Of a stretch of DNA of 21,038 nt, positions 13,585 through 20,928 are shown piece by piece (the first letter of the stretch is position 1; each line of letters opens with the position of its first letter). Under the pieces are notes generated by a model. That model saw only the letters and a program-made list of their open reading frames with translations, was not told where the DNA came from and made no database searches. Made by a program: the position numbers and the translations under genes. Source of the stretch: Candidatus Segatella violae (GTDB lineage: Bacteria > Bacteroidota > Bacteroidia > Bacteroidales > Bacteroidaceae); NCBI GenBank assembly GCA_002440225.1, contig DJSH01000061.1, positions 1 to 21,038 of the forward strand, written 5' to 3'.

Positions 13585-14715
13585 TTACAGTTTTTGGGGG
13601 GACATAGGTTTATTCAGTACGACATCATTCCAGTCTTTATAATTTACTGGAGGTTTGCAGGCTCCCGCCTTGTAATGTACGGGGTGATGATTGGAAAGGG
13701 CAGGGATTCCTACCTCCGCAATCGGGATGTTGAAGGAATCATTTCCGATGGTGAAAGTTACTTCGCCTGTGGCATCCTTGACAATGGCGTTCAATTTCTC
13801 ACCCTGTGCCAACATCATCAGGCGCAAGCCGAAAATCTTTCCAGCCAAGTCGTTGTCGAAGCAATCGATGCCCTTGGCATCCTTGTAATATTCCAACATG
13901 CCAAGCACCTGTTGGTCGGAGAAACTCCCGCCAAGGGAGGCAAATACACTCGACTTGACATCGAGCGTCGCCTTGTTGCGCTGATAGAAAGCCATGATGT
14001 CGAGGGCACTTTCACCGAAATAAATATGCTTCACGTTCATCGGTCCACCTTCGGAAAGGTCGGCTATCCATAACCCCGATGTGCTATTCGTGCCAGTAGC
14101 CTTCCCTTTGAAACCTGCATGGCCACGAATCTCGAAGCCACAAATCTCATCGCTGCCAGGAGTGGTATAGGCGAAACCAATGTTCTTGAATTTGAATTTC
14201 GCCTCCTTGTCCATCACGAGATAGATGTGGTCGGCAAAGGTTGCCACGGTATCACGGTCGATGCCACGAGTCTTGAAGAGGAAGTCGGTAGCTCTCTCTG
14301 CTCCCTTTACGTTGAGCATCGTATAGCGTTTGAGGTTGAATGGCTCTGCTTTCTTGATGCCATTCTTATCGAGAAAGTCTTGAGAATTATAGTCCTCGTG
14401 AGGTTCGTTGGCGAAGTCACGGAGCACCTTGTTGATGCGGTCGATGTCGTTGTTTCCATGCACACGGAAACTGTTTAGGTTTTCCTTGATGAAGGTGATG
14501 AGATCACCGCTGGAGCCATTTCTTCTCCAATAACCTTGATGTTCCGAATCTTCGGGATTGGTAATGATGACTCGGTCGATGTCCTCACCTTTGTGATTGC
14601 GCAGCACGAAGTTAGGGCGCGACTTTCCTTTCGACTTGTCGTACTTGTAACCCAAATATACCAACACGTCGATGATGCTCACTTTCTTCTTATAGTCGTT
14701 ATATGTTAACTTCAT
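13585..14715 (-). CDS. TOPRIM-domain DnaG-like primase
   Basis: The 376-residue protein has an N-terminal region shaped like the DnaG zinc-binding domain (IDVLVYLGYKY, then YWRRNGSSGDLITFIKEN at 62-79), but the Cys/His ligands are absent. A TOPRIM domain follows. The Glu motif IYFGESALDIMAF has Glu235, then a LGG turn lies at 261-263, then CFDNDLAGK with the metal-binding Asp287 and Asp289. TOPRIM primases make RNA primers for lagging-strand or plasmid replication, and this type is common on Bacteroidota plasmids and conjugative elements. It is the last gene of a three-gene minus-strand operon and converges with rep. Loss of the zinc site suggests altered template recognition. Confidence 0.83.
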   Translation of the reverse strand: MKLTYNDYKKKVSIIDVLVYLGYKYDKSKGKSRPNFVLRNHKGEDIDRVIITNPEDSEHQGYWRRNGSSGDLITFIKENLNSFRVHGNNDIDRINKVLRDFANEPHEDYNSQDFLDKNGIKKAEPFNLKRYTMLNVKGAERATDFLFKTRGIDRDTVATFADHIYLVMDKEAKFKFKNIGFAYTTPGSDEICGFEIRGHAGFKGKATGTNSTSGLWIADLSEGGPMNVKHIYFGESALDIMAFYQRNKATLDVKSSVFASLGGSFSDQQVLGMLEYYKDAKGIDCFDNDLAGKIFGLRLMMLAQGEKLNAIVKDATGEVTFTIGNDSFNIPIAEVGIPALSNHHPVHYKAGACKPPVNYKDWNDVVLNKPMSPQKL

Positions 14716-14748
14716 ACCGTTCTGCTTTTAGTTTTATGATTTGACAAA

Positions 14749-15114
14749 CTATTGTTGTCCATCCACGATAGCTCTCATGGAGTAATTGCCATATTTGGTC
14801 TTGAAGACCGCAAACTTGTCGATGGATCTGCCGTCAGATAACTTCATATTATTAAACGAAATGTCATCTAGTTTATTTTCTTGGATGCCCATTTTCTTCA
14901 TTCTCTCAGGATTGCCCAAACCCAAATCTTCATGAATGGCAACTTTCATGCCTTTCTCTGCCTCCAAGAAGCTGCCAGCTCTAAAGAAATGGATGTGGAT
15001 GCTCTTATCATCCACCGACTTTCTGAACTCGTCATATTTCAGCTCCAGTTCTTTTCCATTGGCTAGTGGAGTAGGGGATGCCGAGATATAAGGTTGCTCA
15101 CCTAGTGCCATCAT
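14749..15114 (-). CDS. Hypothetical protein upstream of primase (121 aa)
   Basis: I do not recognise it. The start is set at the tandem ATGATG (15109-15114). Upstream in the same frame the reading has no protein-like character, whereas from ALGEQPYISASPTP onward it looks like a folded protein (HIHFFRAGSFLEAEKG, IDKFAVFKTKYGNYSM). The start overlaps the end of the preceding gene by 17 nt in a different reading phase, so the two are either coupled genes or one gene broken by a single frameshift. The primase follows after 33 bp. Confidence 0.6.
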   Translation of the reverse strand: MMALGEQPYISASPTPLANGKELELKYDEFRKSVDDKSIHIHFFRAGSFLEAEKGMKVAIHEDLGLGNPERMKKMGIQENKLDDISFNNMKLSDGRSIDKFAVFKTKYGNYSMRAIVDGQQ

Positions 15115-15448
15115 TCTTGGCACTGATGTGGATAGGGCAGACCCATTCTTGGCGCTCAAACATCCTGTCGAGCGCTTTGTTAGAATACATACCAGCTGCA
15201 TCATATTTGATTCCATCTTCTGGTTTGAACTTATCCAAGAGTGATTGGTACAAGTCTGGCTTGATTTCTTTGATATTCGTGTTGTCGATATTGAATACAT
15301 TGTTTATTGCAGGAGTAGATTCCTCCAAGGATTTTGGAGTTTTATCTGTTTTCTTGGTGGAGGTTCTAGTCTTTCTTGTCGTAGAACTTTTAGGCTTCTT
15401 AGTAGCAGATTTTTGGGTGGAAACTGCTGCTTTGGAGTCTTTTTTCAT
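15098..15448 (-). CDS. Hypothetical Lys/Thr/Ser-rich protein (116 aa), possibly frameshifted from the next gene
   Basis: The first ~45 residues are very rich in Lys, Ser and Thr (KKPKSSTTRKTRTSTKK), like a histone-tail-type nucleic-acid-binding arm. Then a compact segment follows (IKPDLYQSLLDKFKPEDG, LDRMFERQEWVCPIHI). The reading ends at a TGA inside the first codons of the next gene. No slippery sequence is visible. If the two readings are one protein it would be about 230 residues, with a basic tail and a single domain. It heads the primase operon. Confidence 0.6.
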   Translation of the reverse strand: MKKDSKAAVSTQKSATKKPKSSTTRKTRTSTKKTDKTPKSLEESTPAINNVFNIDNTNIKEIKPDLYQSLLDKFKPEDGIKYDAAGMYSNKALDRMFERQEWVCPIHISAKNDGTR

Positions 15449-16162
15449 GTGAAATTGTAATCTATGGGATTATAAATGACTTGTTTCTTTATCAATCCAT
15501 GTATCGATAGAGAAGTATCCCTCTACTTGGATGCGAGTCGGCATCGCAGAGGGTAAGCCCAACAAATAATTTGTGCATGAATACTCTTTTTTTCATGGAA
15601 TCCATGGAGGGAACAAAAAGGAAGATTCATACCAAATAGCAGCGTGGTATTTGTAAAACGCATCCCCGAAAATCTTAAAAGGTTGGAGTGACGACCTAAC
15701 TTTGCACACGGAAAATATTGTGAACGGCCAAAAAAATGATATGAAGAAAATATAAAATTAGGTGTAAGGTTACAGGTATCTCGCTAAGACAATAGCTCTT
15801 TCGAAAGAGTCGATTTCGCAATACCTTATTATATATATGGCAAAGAGAAGGGGGAGAGTAGAGGTGAAAAGTCTTATCTGATAATGATTTGATAGGGGTG
15901 ATGCTTCAAAGGTCTTTGCCTGGATAATGACTCGCATCATATAGAAAGTAATCTATTAATAAAATAATTTATTAATAAAGTAACAAAATATCTTTTAGAC
16001 GAAGTTATTGGAAGATGTCATTGACTTTTGTAAAGAAGAAATAGAGTCGAGTAATAGACTTGAATGGTAGTGAAAACTTCTTTTCTTTCATGGATAAATT
16101 ACCTCTCATCGCTCTGAAAGATGTATATGTCAATGCTACAACAAATATCCAAAATAAAACAA
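15449..16162. other. Non-coding stretch of ~700 bp with one compound hairpin
   Basis: No gene is supported. At 15519-15553 a nested hairpin is present (CCCTCT/AGAGGG outside, GATGC/GCATC inside). At 15796-15809 there is a perfect 14-bp palindrome CTCTTTCGAAAGAG. The first may belong to the leader of the primase operon. A 34-codon minus-strand reading near 16015-16120 lacks coding character and was not called. Confidence 0.4.
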
Positions 16163-16190
16163 AAATAGGAGGATATGATTCCTCCTATTT
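16163..16190 (-). terminator. Minus-strand intrinsic terminator
   Basis: AAATAGGAGGA / TCCTCCTATTT is a perfect 11-bp stem with a 6-nt loop, followed on the minus strand by TTTGTTTTATTTT. No minus-strand gene ends right beside it; the nearest is the 16762-18324 gene. Confidence 0.65.
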
Positions 16191-16244
16191 ACCATAAGCC
16201 CCTTATTTCTAAAAAATCATTACATACAAATCAGTTGTGTAGTC

Positions 16245-16544
16245 TTGCCATTTGTGCTTTCCCTTCGTTTTCGCCATCTTTGCCAGCGCAAGTTGTCTCT
16301 AAGTCAGAGCTTTCGCATCAATGTGCTTTGCGAGTTCACCTCTGCCGTTACGCCTTCTGCCGTGGGAGGAAGCGGTGTGGCAGAGTTGATGTTTAGGTTG
16401 TATTATTCCGATTTCCTGCCGGATGCCTCCATCGCCATCTTGGCTGCGATGCTTTGGCGCTTGATATTTTATTATCCGTTCCTCATCATGGGCGCCTTGG
16501 TGTTGCCGAAGTGGATAGGGAAGGGGAAGGAGCGAGAGGATTAA
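16245..16544 (+). pseudogene. C-terminal remnant of LPG-synthase/flippase-like membrane protein (YbhN/TIGR00374 type)
   Basis: About 100 codons with membrane-protein character include EFTSAVTPSAVGGSGVAE followed by LYYSDFLPDASIAILAAML and RLIFYYPFLIMGALVLPKW. The TPSAxGG motif and the following TM helices match the C-terminal half of lysylphosphatidylglycerol synthase TM / flippase-like proteins. The only start is a TTG at 16245 with no ribosome site, and the first several TM helices of the family (full length ~320-340 aa) are missing. It is therefore a remnant. A second short copy of the YYPFLIMGALVL coding segment lies at 18404-18458. Confidence 0.7.
16463..16516 (+). repeat. Direct repeat flanking the AAA/PD-(D/E)XK gene, left copy
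   Basis: This begins gatattttattatccgttc and runs 54 bp inside the flippase-like remnant. The first 30 bases are identical to the right copy at 18404-18458; the rest differs at about five positions and one indel. Confidence 0.75.
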
Positions 16545-16624
16545 GCTCTTTAAGATTTCCTTACCATTTAGCCTCAACGTTTCGAGCGAAGTCAACCACT
16601 TTGATTGACGGTGCAAAGATACAA

Positions 16625-16672
16625 AACTTCCGCCACTCGCAAGTTCCCAAATGGTTGCAAATGGCGGAAGTT
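16625..16672 (-). terminator. Inverted repeat, possible terminator of the AAA/PD-(D/E)XK gene
   Basis: AACTTCCGCCA (16625-16635) and TGGCGGAAGTT (16662-16672) form a perfect 11-bp stem with a 26-nt loop. On the minus strand the stem is followed by TTGTATCTTTG, a weak T-rich tail. It begins 90 bp after the stop at 16762. The same minus-strand segment contains TATCTTTG, a promoter-like -7 box, so a regulatory role is also possible. Confidence 0.4.
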
Positions 16673-16761
16673 GGTAGGATATGGTTGCAAAAAGTGCTAT
16701 GAAAAATCCGTGTGGGCATTCCAATCTGGCATCTGCCCTATTATAATAGGTGAAGATGCTT

Positions 16762-18324
16762 TCATTCTTTCACCCATTTGGTGATGTTTCGTTCTTCTTT
16801 CACGCTGAAGTTGATGCCAACTTTAATCACGGGCTTGCCGCTCATGGCGAAGGCATCGGCATAATGGTTGTCGTTGATTTGTGCAAGAGCCTCATCTGCG
16901 GTCTTGTCAAACTTCAGTTCCATCACGTAGATATAGTCTTTTGTTTCCAGCGTGATGTCGGTTCTTCCTTTTGCAGTTCGCTGTTCCACGATAATCTTGT
17001 AGTCGGTCAAGAGAGCGAAGATGACGTACATCAGCTGCTGGTAATGCCCCTCGTATTGGGTGTTGTCGCAATAAGGTACCGTGCCCAGGAAGGTCTTGAG
17101 CAACTCAAACGCTCCATCTACATCGCCTTTTCTCAATAAGACTGACATCTGAGCCACTGCTACCTTTCCTTTCGGAGTCTTGTGCCCCAGATAGTTAGGC
17201 AAGAGACTCTTGAAAAGTCCCACCCAAATCTCTTTGTTTGGAATGCCCAAGACGTAGAGCTGCGATTCCTCGTCATATCCCTTGATGGTGACATATCCGC
17301 TTTGGTAAAGCAATGGGGTCATCGCTACCATATCCTCTGTTGGAGCATCGAAATCAGATTCATCGGCAAGTTCCTTCTCGCCAATGTCGATAGGAGATAC
17401 GTCAAACTTGCGCATCATCTCGATCAAGAATGTCGGCGTGCCTGATGCAAACCAGAAAGCACCAAGTCGCTTCTTGTCGAAGCAATTGATCAAACTGAAT
17501 GGATTGAAAACATCTGGTGCAGGCCAAGTGAAATGGTAGCCATCGTAATTGTCCTTGAGTTTTTGGATGGTCTCGTCTCTTGTCAACGAAAGTGCTTCTG
17601 CGAGGCAGTCGATATCCTCTGACATCTGAGTGAGCATTTCGTCTTTGGTGATCCCGCAAATGCCAGCGTATTCTTTCTCCATGCTGATGTTGGAGATGTT
17701 GTTCAACTCGCTGAAGATGCTCAACTGCGAGAATTTGGTGATACCCGTGAGAAAGACGAAGCGTAACAGCGACTCGCTGTATTTCAAAGGGCTATAGAAA
17801 TTGCGCATGATGGTGCGTAATTTCTCCAACTTGTCGTCATCGTGTACCACGTCCAGGAGAGGTGCGTCATATTCGTCGATTAATATTACCACTTTCTTTC
17901 CTGTTTGCTTATAGACTTTTTCTACTAAGTCCATAAAGCGGTTGTTTATGCCATCTCTATGCTCATGGATGCCAAATAATTTCTCTTGGTCCTCCAAACG
18001 ATAGCTTAAATATTGTTCCAGTTCAGCCTCGTTCTGATGCTTGGCTCCCGACATGTCGAAGCGAAGAACGGGATATTCCTCCCATTCTTTCTCCAGCTTT
18101 TCTATAGCCAAGCCCTTGAAAAGTTCTTTCTTTCCTTCGAAGTAGCTTTGCAATGTTGATACAAGCAGTGATTTTCCGAATCGTCTTGGGCGATTCAGAA
18201 AGATATAAGTGTCACTGGTATGTGTCATGCGATACACATACTCAGTTTTGTCAACGTAAAATCTGTCTTCCTTACGTATTCTTTCGAACGTCTGGATGCC
18301 AATCGGGTATAACTTTTGTGCCAT
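16762..18324 (-). CDS. AAA-ATPase-like / PD-(D/E)XK nuclease-like protein (DUF1703 type)
   Basis: Start at ATG 18322-18324 (MAQKLYPIGIQTFERIR), which has AAGGAGG about 9 nt upstream. The 520-residue product begins with the family signature FYVDKTEYVYRM and a Walker A-like RPRRFGKSLLVSTL (GKS near 50-52). The Walker B VVILIDEYDAPLL has Asp-Glu near 150-151, and the C-terminal nuclease-like core is GRTDI (Asp456) plus VMELKFD (Glu469, Lys471). All key residues are present. This family occurs in many copies in Bacteroidota genomes; its function is not settled, and roles in DNA transactions or defence have been suggested. Its own promoter lies directly upstream. Direct repeats of an unrelated gene flank it, suggesting it arrived by insertion. 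Confidence 0.92.
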   Translation of the reverse strand: MAQKLYPIGIQTFERIRKEDRFYVDKTEYVYRMTHTSDTYIFLNRPRRFGKSLLVSTLQSYFEGKKELFKGLAIEKLEKEWEEYPVLRFDMSGAKHQNEAELEQYLSYRLEDQEKLFGIHEHRDGINNRFMDLVEKVYKQTGKKVVILIDEYDAPLLDVVHDDDKLEKLRTIMRNFYSPLKYSESLLRFVFLTGITKFSQLSIFSELNNISNISMEKEYAGICGITKDEMLTQMSEDIDCLAEALSLTRDETIQKLKDNYDGYHFTWPAPDVFNPFSLINCFDKKRLGAFWFASGTPTFLIEMMRKFDVSPIDIGEKELADESDFDAPTEDMVAMTPLLYQSGYVTIKGYDEESQLYVLGIPNKEIWVGLFKSLLPNYLGHKTPKGKVAVAQMSVLLRKGDVDGAFELLKTFLGTVPYCDNTQYEGHYQQLMYVIFALLTDYKIIVEQRTAKGRTDITLETKDYIYVMELKFDKTADEALAQINDNHYADAFAMSGKPVIKVGINFSVKEERNITKWVKE

Positions 18325-18363
18325 AATTTGGTCCTCCTTTGGAATGTTACTTGAATGATGCCG

Positions 18364-18394
18364 CAAATTTACATAAAAAAAGGGAAACGGCAAA
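18364..18394 (-). promoter_or_regulatory. Promoter of the AAA/PD-(D/E)XK gene
   Basis: The minus strand shows TTTG (18391-18394), exactly 19 nt, then TAAATTTG (18364-18371), a perfect match to the Bacteroidota TTTG/TAnnTTTG promoter. It ends 10 bp from the right flanking repeat, so the promoter moved with the gene. Confidence 0.8.
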
Positions 18395-18403
18395 ATATAT
18401 TGG

Positions 18404-18458
18404 GATATTTTATTATCCGTTCCTCATCATGGGTGCTTTGGTATTGCTTGAAGTGGAT
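18404..18458 (+). repeat. Direct repeat flanking the AAA/PD-(D/E)XK gene, right copy
   Basis: This is a 55-bp counterpart of 16463-16516, still encoding FYYPFLIMGALVL in one plus-strand frame but without the rest of the membrane protein. Confidence 0.75.
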
Positions 18459-18539
18459 GCACAAGGCCACCGCCCAAGGTTTCGACAATACCTCAAGAAA
18501 CGAAAGCATTATCATTACAGGTAGGCTAAATCGCATCTG

Positions 18540-18602
18540 TTCCACACATTGTTCCCCAGAAATTTGGGGAACAATTCCACACATTTTCCTCACTTTCCAC
18601 AC
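18540..18602. promoter_or_regulatory. Hairpin framed by TTCCACACATT direct repeats
   Basis: A perfect 11-bp stem ATTGTTCCCCA / TGGGGAACAAT (18548-18575, 6-nt loop) lies between two identical TTCCACACATT copies (18540, 18575). A third partial copy TTCCACAC is at 18595. No T-tract follows. It sits about 150 bp upstream of the small exported protein gene. Confidence 0.5.
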
Positions 18603-18752
18603 GACCGCTTTTACGCTAAACAAGCATATATCATTGATAGATAGCTACTTATTAATATTTTACTTACTTTGGCATACCTGTTGTGAATAGATTAGTGGGT
18701 TCGATAAGGAATCCATTAAACATTAATATTCACAATTTAAAACGATAAGATT

Positions 18753-19055
18753 ATGAAGAAGTTAGTATTTGCAGCTATCGCAGCTATGGTTATGGTTTCA
18801 GTAAGCAACGTTTTCGCAGTTAGCAAAATGGCAAGTGACTCACAAGTAGCTCCTGTTGACACAGTAGCACCAGCAACCCCTACAGATACTACAGTGGTGG
18901 ATACTCCTACTGAGACACCTGCTGAGACTCCTACAGAGTCTGTGGATACCACCCAGAAGGAGGCTCCTGCCCAGGCAGAGGAAAAGGTTGAAGAGAACAC
19001 CCAGCAGTCTAACGAGGTTCAGCAGCCTGTGGAGCAATCCACAATTGCAGAATAA
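18753..19055 (+). CDS. Small exported Thr/Pro/Glu-rich protein (100 aa)
   Basis: The first ~22 residues are a clear signal peptide (MKKLVFAAIAAMVMVSVSNVFA with cleavage after VFA). The mature part is low-complexity and acidic, with repeated T-P-T/E-T units (VDTPTETPAETPTES) and then Glu/Gln-rich sequence. There is no Cys for lipidation and no folded domain. I do not recognise a family. It may be an unstructured periplasmic or surface linker protein. The DNA has its own minor repeats (cctactgagacacctgctga) from the T-P units. A promoter is unclear: TTACTTTG near 18670 is one base off the -7 consensus. Confidence 0.75.
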   Translation: MKKLVFAAIAAMVMVSVSNVFAVSKMASDSQVAPVDTVAPATPTDTTVVDTPTETPAETPTESVDTTQKEAPAQAEEKVEENTQQSNEVQQPVEQSTIAE

Positions 19056-19246
19056 AAATAAGCAACAGACTGACCGCAGTTATTTATAAGAACAGACAGC
19101 ATTTATCAACTGCATTTATTCAAGGTAAATAGAGAAAGTAATTTCTTTTCATCAAGGTAAAAAATTGATTCAAATTTAATGGGTTTAAATTGCAACTTTT
19201 TTGCACTTACAATCAGTTGTAACTTTTAGGTTCGGTTAATGAAAAT
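19056..19246. other. Non-coding spacer after the exported protein
   Basis: There is no ORF. Two short similar strings, ttcaaggtaaa and atcaaggtaaa, occur about 35 bp apart. Nothing else is supported. Confidence 0.3.
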
Positions 19247-19291
19247 GAAAGCCTGTCGGCGTGATGTCGGCAGGCTTTCTTTTCATTTTTT
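19247..19291 (+). terminator. Intrinsic terminator
   Basis: GAAAGCCTGTCGGC pairs with GTCGGCAGGCTTTC over 14 bp (two G.U) with a 5-nt loop, followed by TTTTCATTTTTT. It terminates plus-strand transcription from the exported protein gene and may also serve the convergent DUF4251 gene. Confidence 0.85.
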
Positions 19292-19321
19292 GTGAATGCA
19301 ATATAGAGGATACATTATCTA

Positions 19322-19948
19322 TCATAGAGTCCTGCCTTGATAAACAGTACTCTTATGAAGAGGCAAAATGACTCCATTGAGCGTTAGTCGATCGGAACTA
19401 AAGTTTGGCAGAATCTCCACATTGGCATCATGGGTACCTTGATACATCGTAATCCATATTTGTGCTGAGATACCTACACCCGTCACGTTCATCGTTACCA
19501 GCGTGGTTCCCTTCTTATCGATCTGTATCTTATAACCATTCACACAGCCTTGCACCGTGACACCACCAATTCCATTGGGTCCAGCAAAAGGCACATTGAA
19601 AGCCACTTGCACGATGGCATTGTCCTTATTGACGGAAACAAAGTTGGTGTTAGAGTTGACATAGGCTATCTGTCCATACTTGAACACCACCTTATCTGCC
19701 TCCAATGTGAAAGCTGTATCCTTCACAGCAGTGAGAGCCTCGTTCCAAAGCACGTTGTCTATGCGATTTTGCAAAGCGCGCTGCTCATTCTTGAGGGCCT
19801 TCTGGCGTGCCTTCAATCCATTGACCAATTGCTCGTTGGCTTTACTTTTGGTTATCTGATACATATCATCAGATGGGTTTGACTGAGCATAGCTAAAACT
19901 CGTTATCATGCTCATGATGAGCAGAAGGGATAAAAAAATCTTTTTCAT
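19322..19948 (-). CDS. DUF4251 domain exported protein
   Basis: Start at ATG 19946-19948, with AAAGGA about 10 nt upstream. A signal peptide (MKKIFLSLLLIMSMITSFSYA) precedes a 187-residue mature protein. A charged helix (LKARQKALKNEQRALQNRI) comes first. The DUF4251 core then follows: AFTLEADKVVFKYGQIAYVNSNTNF split around 80-105, the glycine-rich FAGPNGIGGVTVQG near 128-141, and a final strand set ending RLTLNGVILP. DUF4251 proteins are common in Bacteroidales; their function is unknown and they are probably periplasmic or surface exposed. The gene lies directly after the hsp20 terminator on the same strand. Confidence 0.85.
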   Translation of the reverse strand: MKKIFLSLLLIMSMITSFSYAQSNPSDDMYQITKSKANEQLVNGLKARQKALKNEQRALQNRIDNVLWNEALTAVKDTAFTLEADKVVFKYGQIAYVNSNTNFVSVNKDNAIVQVAFNVPFAGPNGIGGVTVQGCVNGYKIQIDKKGTTLVTMNVTGVGISAQIWITMYQGTHDANVEILPNFSSDRLTLNGVILPLHKSTVYQGRTL

Positions 19949-20000
19949 CGATACATTCCTTTCTAATTGAATTAATATTCTAGGACTAACCTTCTTGAAC

Positions 20001-20033
20001 AAAAAAAGGTAAGCTCTATTTCTAGGACTTACC
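20001..20033 (-). terminator. Terminator of hsp20
   Basis: On the minus strand GGTAAG and CTTACC form a 6-bp stem with a 14-nt loop, followed directly by TTTTTTT. It begins 47 bp after the hsp20 stop codon. The upstream arm lies within TTCTAGGACTTACC, which recurs as TTCTAGGACTAACC at 19978-19991. Confidence 0.7.
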
Positions 20034-20079
20034 CTACGGTCTTAATTACTGTTTTCCGCCGTTACTGGCGAGTCAAGGA

Positions 20080-20523
20080 TTACTTGACCTCGATGTGTTT
20101 CACATCGTCTTTCTTCTCTTCCTTGGCTACCTTAGGAATCTCGATCTTCAAGACACCATCTGTAACCTCGGCAGAAATCTTCTCTTGGTTGGCATCCTCT
20201 GGGAGAGCATAGCTCTGAGAGTAGTTGCTGTAAGAGAACTCGCGACGCAAATAGTGCTCTTCCTTCTTCTCATCTTTCTTCTCTGCCTTCTGCTCGATGG
20301 AGACGTTCAAGTAACCATCCTTGTCGATGTTCATCTTGACCATGTCCTTCTTCAAGCCAGGAGCGGCGAGTTCCATTGTATAGGCCTTCTCACTCTCCTT
20401 CACATTGACAGCAGGAGCTGTAGCGTTCATGTGAGGCATCAAGTCTGTATCAAAGAAGTTATCGTTAAACCAACTGTTCAACCAATTTGAAACACTGTTA
20501 TTATTTCTACGAGCTAACAACAT
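20080..20523 (-). CDS. hsp20: Hsp20-family small heat shock protein
   Basis: Start at ATG 20521-20523 (MLLARRNNNSVSNW), because GGAGG lies 9 nt upstream; a longer reading would include that site in the gene. The 147-residue chaperone has a short N-terminal arm and an alpha-crystallin domain (VNVKESEKAYTMELAAPGLK, KDGYLNVSIEQK, then SYALPEDANQEKISAEV). The signature AxxxDGVLKIEIPK follows, and an I-x-V tail (KHIEVK) used for oligomer assembly. It holds unfolding proteins for refolding by other chaperones. A sigma-54 promoter lies about 270 bp upstream with a long untranslated region between. Confidence 0.95.
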   Translation of the reverse strand: MLLARRNNNSVSNWLNSWFNDNFFDTDLMPHMNATAPAVNVKESEKAYTMELAAPGLKKDMVKMNIDKDGYLNVSIEQKAEKKDEKKEEHYLRREFSYSNYSQSYALPEDANQEKISAEVTDGVLKIEIPKVAKEEKKDDVKHIEVK

Positions 20524-20789
20524 AATGAAAACCTCCAATTATCTTTTTCTCGTCCTCCCTTCGTCTTTCGACTCCGTCGGGATTTCTAATTGTTCTTTTA
20601 TTTATCCGTTCTTTGTTTATCCTGTTTTACTTCTCCTTTGTGCTAACCAATCGCTTGCTTATCGCAAATTCAAAGTGATTGCTTCGGCTTCCGAGGCTCC
20701 GGGAATCTTTCGAAACCCTCAACTGTTATTTATTAGGGTTCTCTTTCGTTCCCCTTGCCCTTTCGGCTTCAGCTTTCACTCTATTACTG
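20524..20789 (-). other. Long 5' untranslated region of hsp20
   Basis: About 255 nt between the predicted sigma-54 start (near 20779) and the ATG contain no coding reading of note on the minus strand. Small hairpins occur (for example GAGCCTCGGAAGCCGAAGC near 20680-20700). It could carry thermosensor or stability elements, but I see no defined family. Confidence 0.35.
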
Positions 20790-20806
20790 AGCAACTTACG
20801 TGCCAA
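20790..20806 (-). promoter_or_regulatory. Sigma-54 (RpoN) promoter upstream of hsp20
   Basis: The minus strand reads TTGGCACGTAAGTTGCT, an exact match to the sigma-54 consensus TGGCACG-N4-TTGCW with the -24 GG and -12 GC separated by 10 nt. It reads toward hsp20 with no gene in between. Confidence 0.75.
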
Positions 20807-20836
20807 CGGAATTTGTCTCAGAGCAGTAAACAGATT

Positions 20837-20878
20837 TTGCCAAAATTGACAAAGAGCCTTGCCGAATTGACATCAAAG
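20837..20878 (-). promoter_or_regulatory. Tandem direct repeats upstream of the sigma-54 promoter (activator sites)
   Basis: TTGCCAAAATTGACAAAG (from 20837) and TTGCCGAATTGACATCAAAG (from 20859) share TTGCCRAATTGACA with one extra A in the first copy. They start 22 bp apart, about two helical turns, and lie about 60-100 bp upstream of the predicted start, as expected for binding sites of an NtrC-type activator. A related TGACAAATTG lies near 20900. Confidence 0.55.
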
Positions 20879-20928
20879 GATAAATAATTTAATCATTGCT
20901 GACAAATTGGAAGGAAATAGAAGCGAAA

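Noticed and set aside
16015..16120. 34-codon minus-strand ORF (MRGNLSMKEKK...)
   Set aside because: Too short, no ribosome-binding site, no family resemblance.
16299..16724. 141-aa minus-strand ORF
   Set aside because: It is the antisense of the flippase-like remnant, and its composition is explained by that gene.
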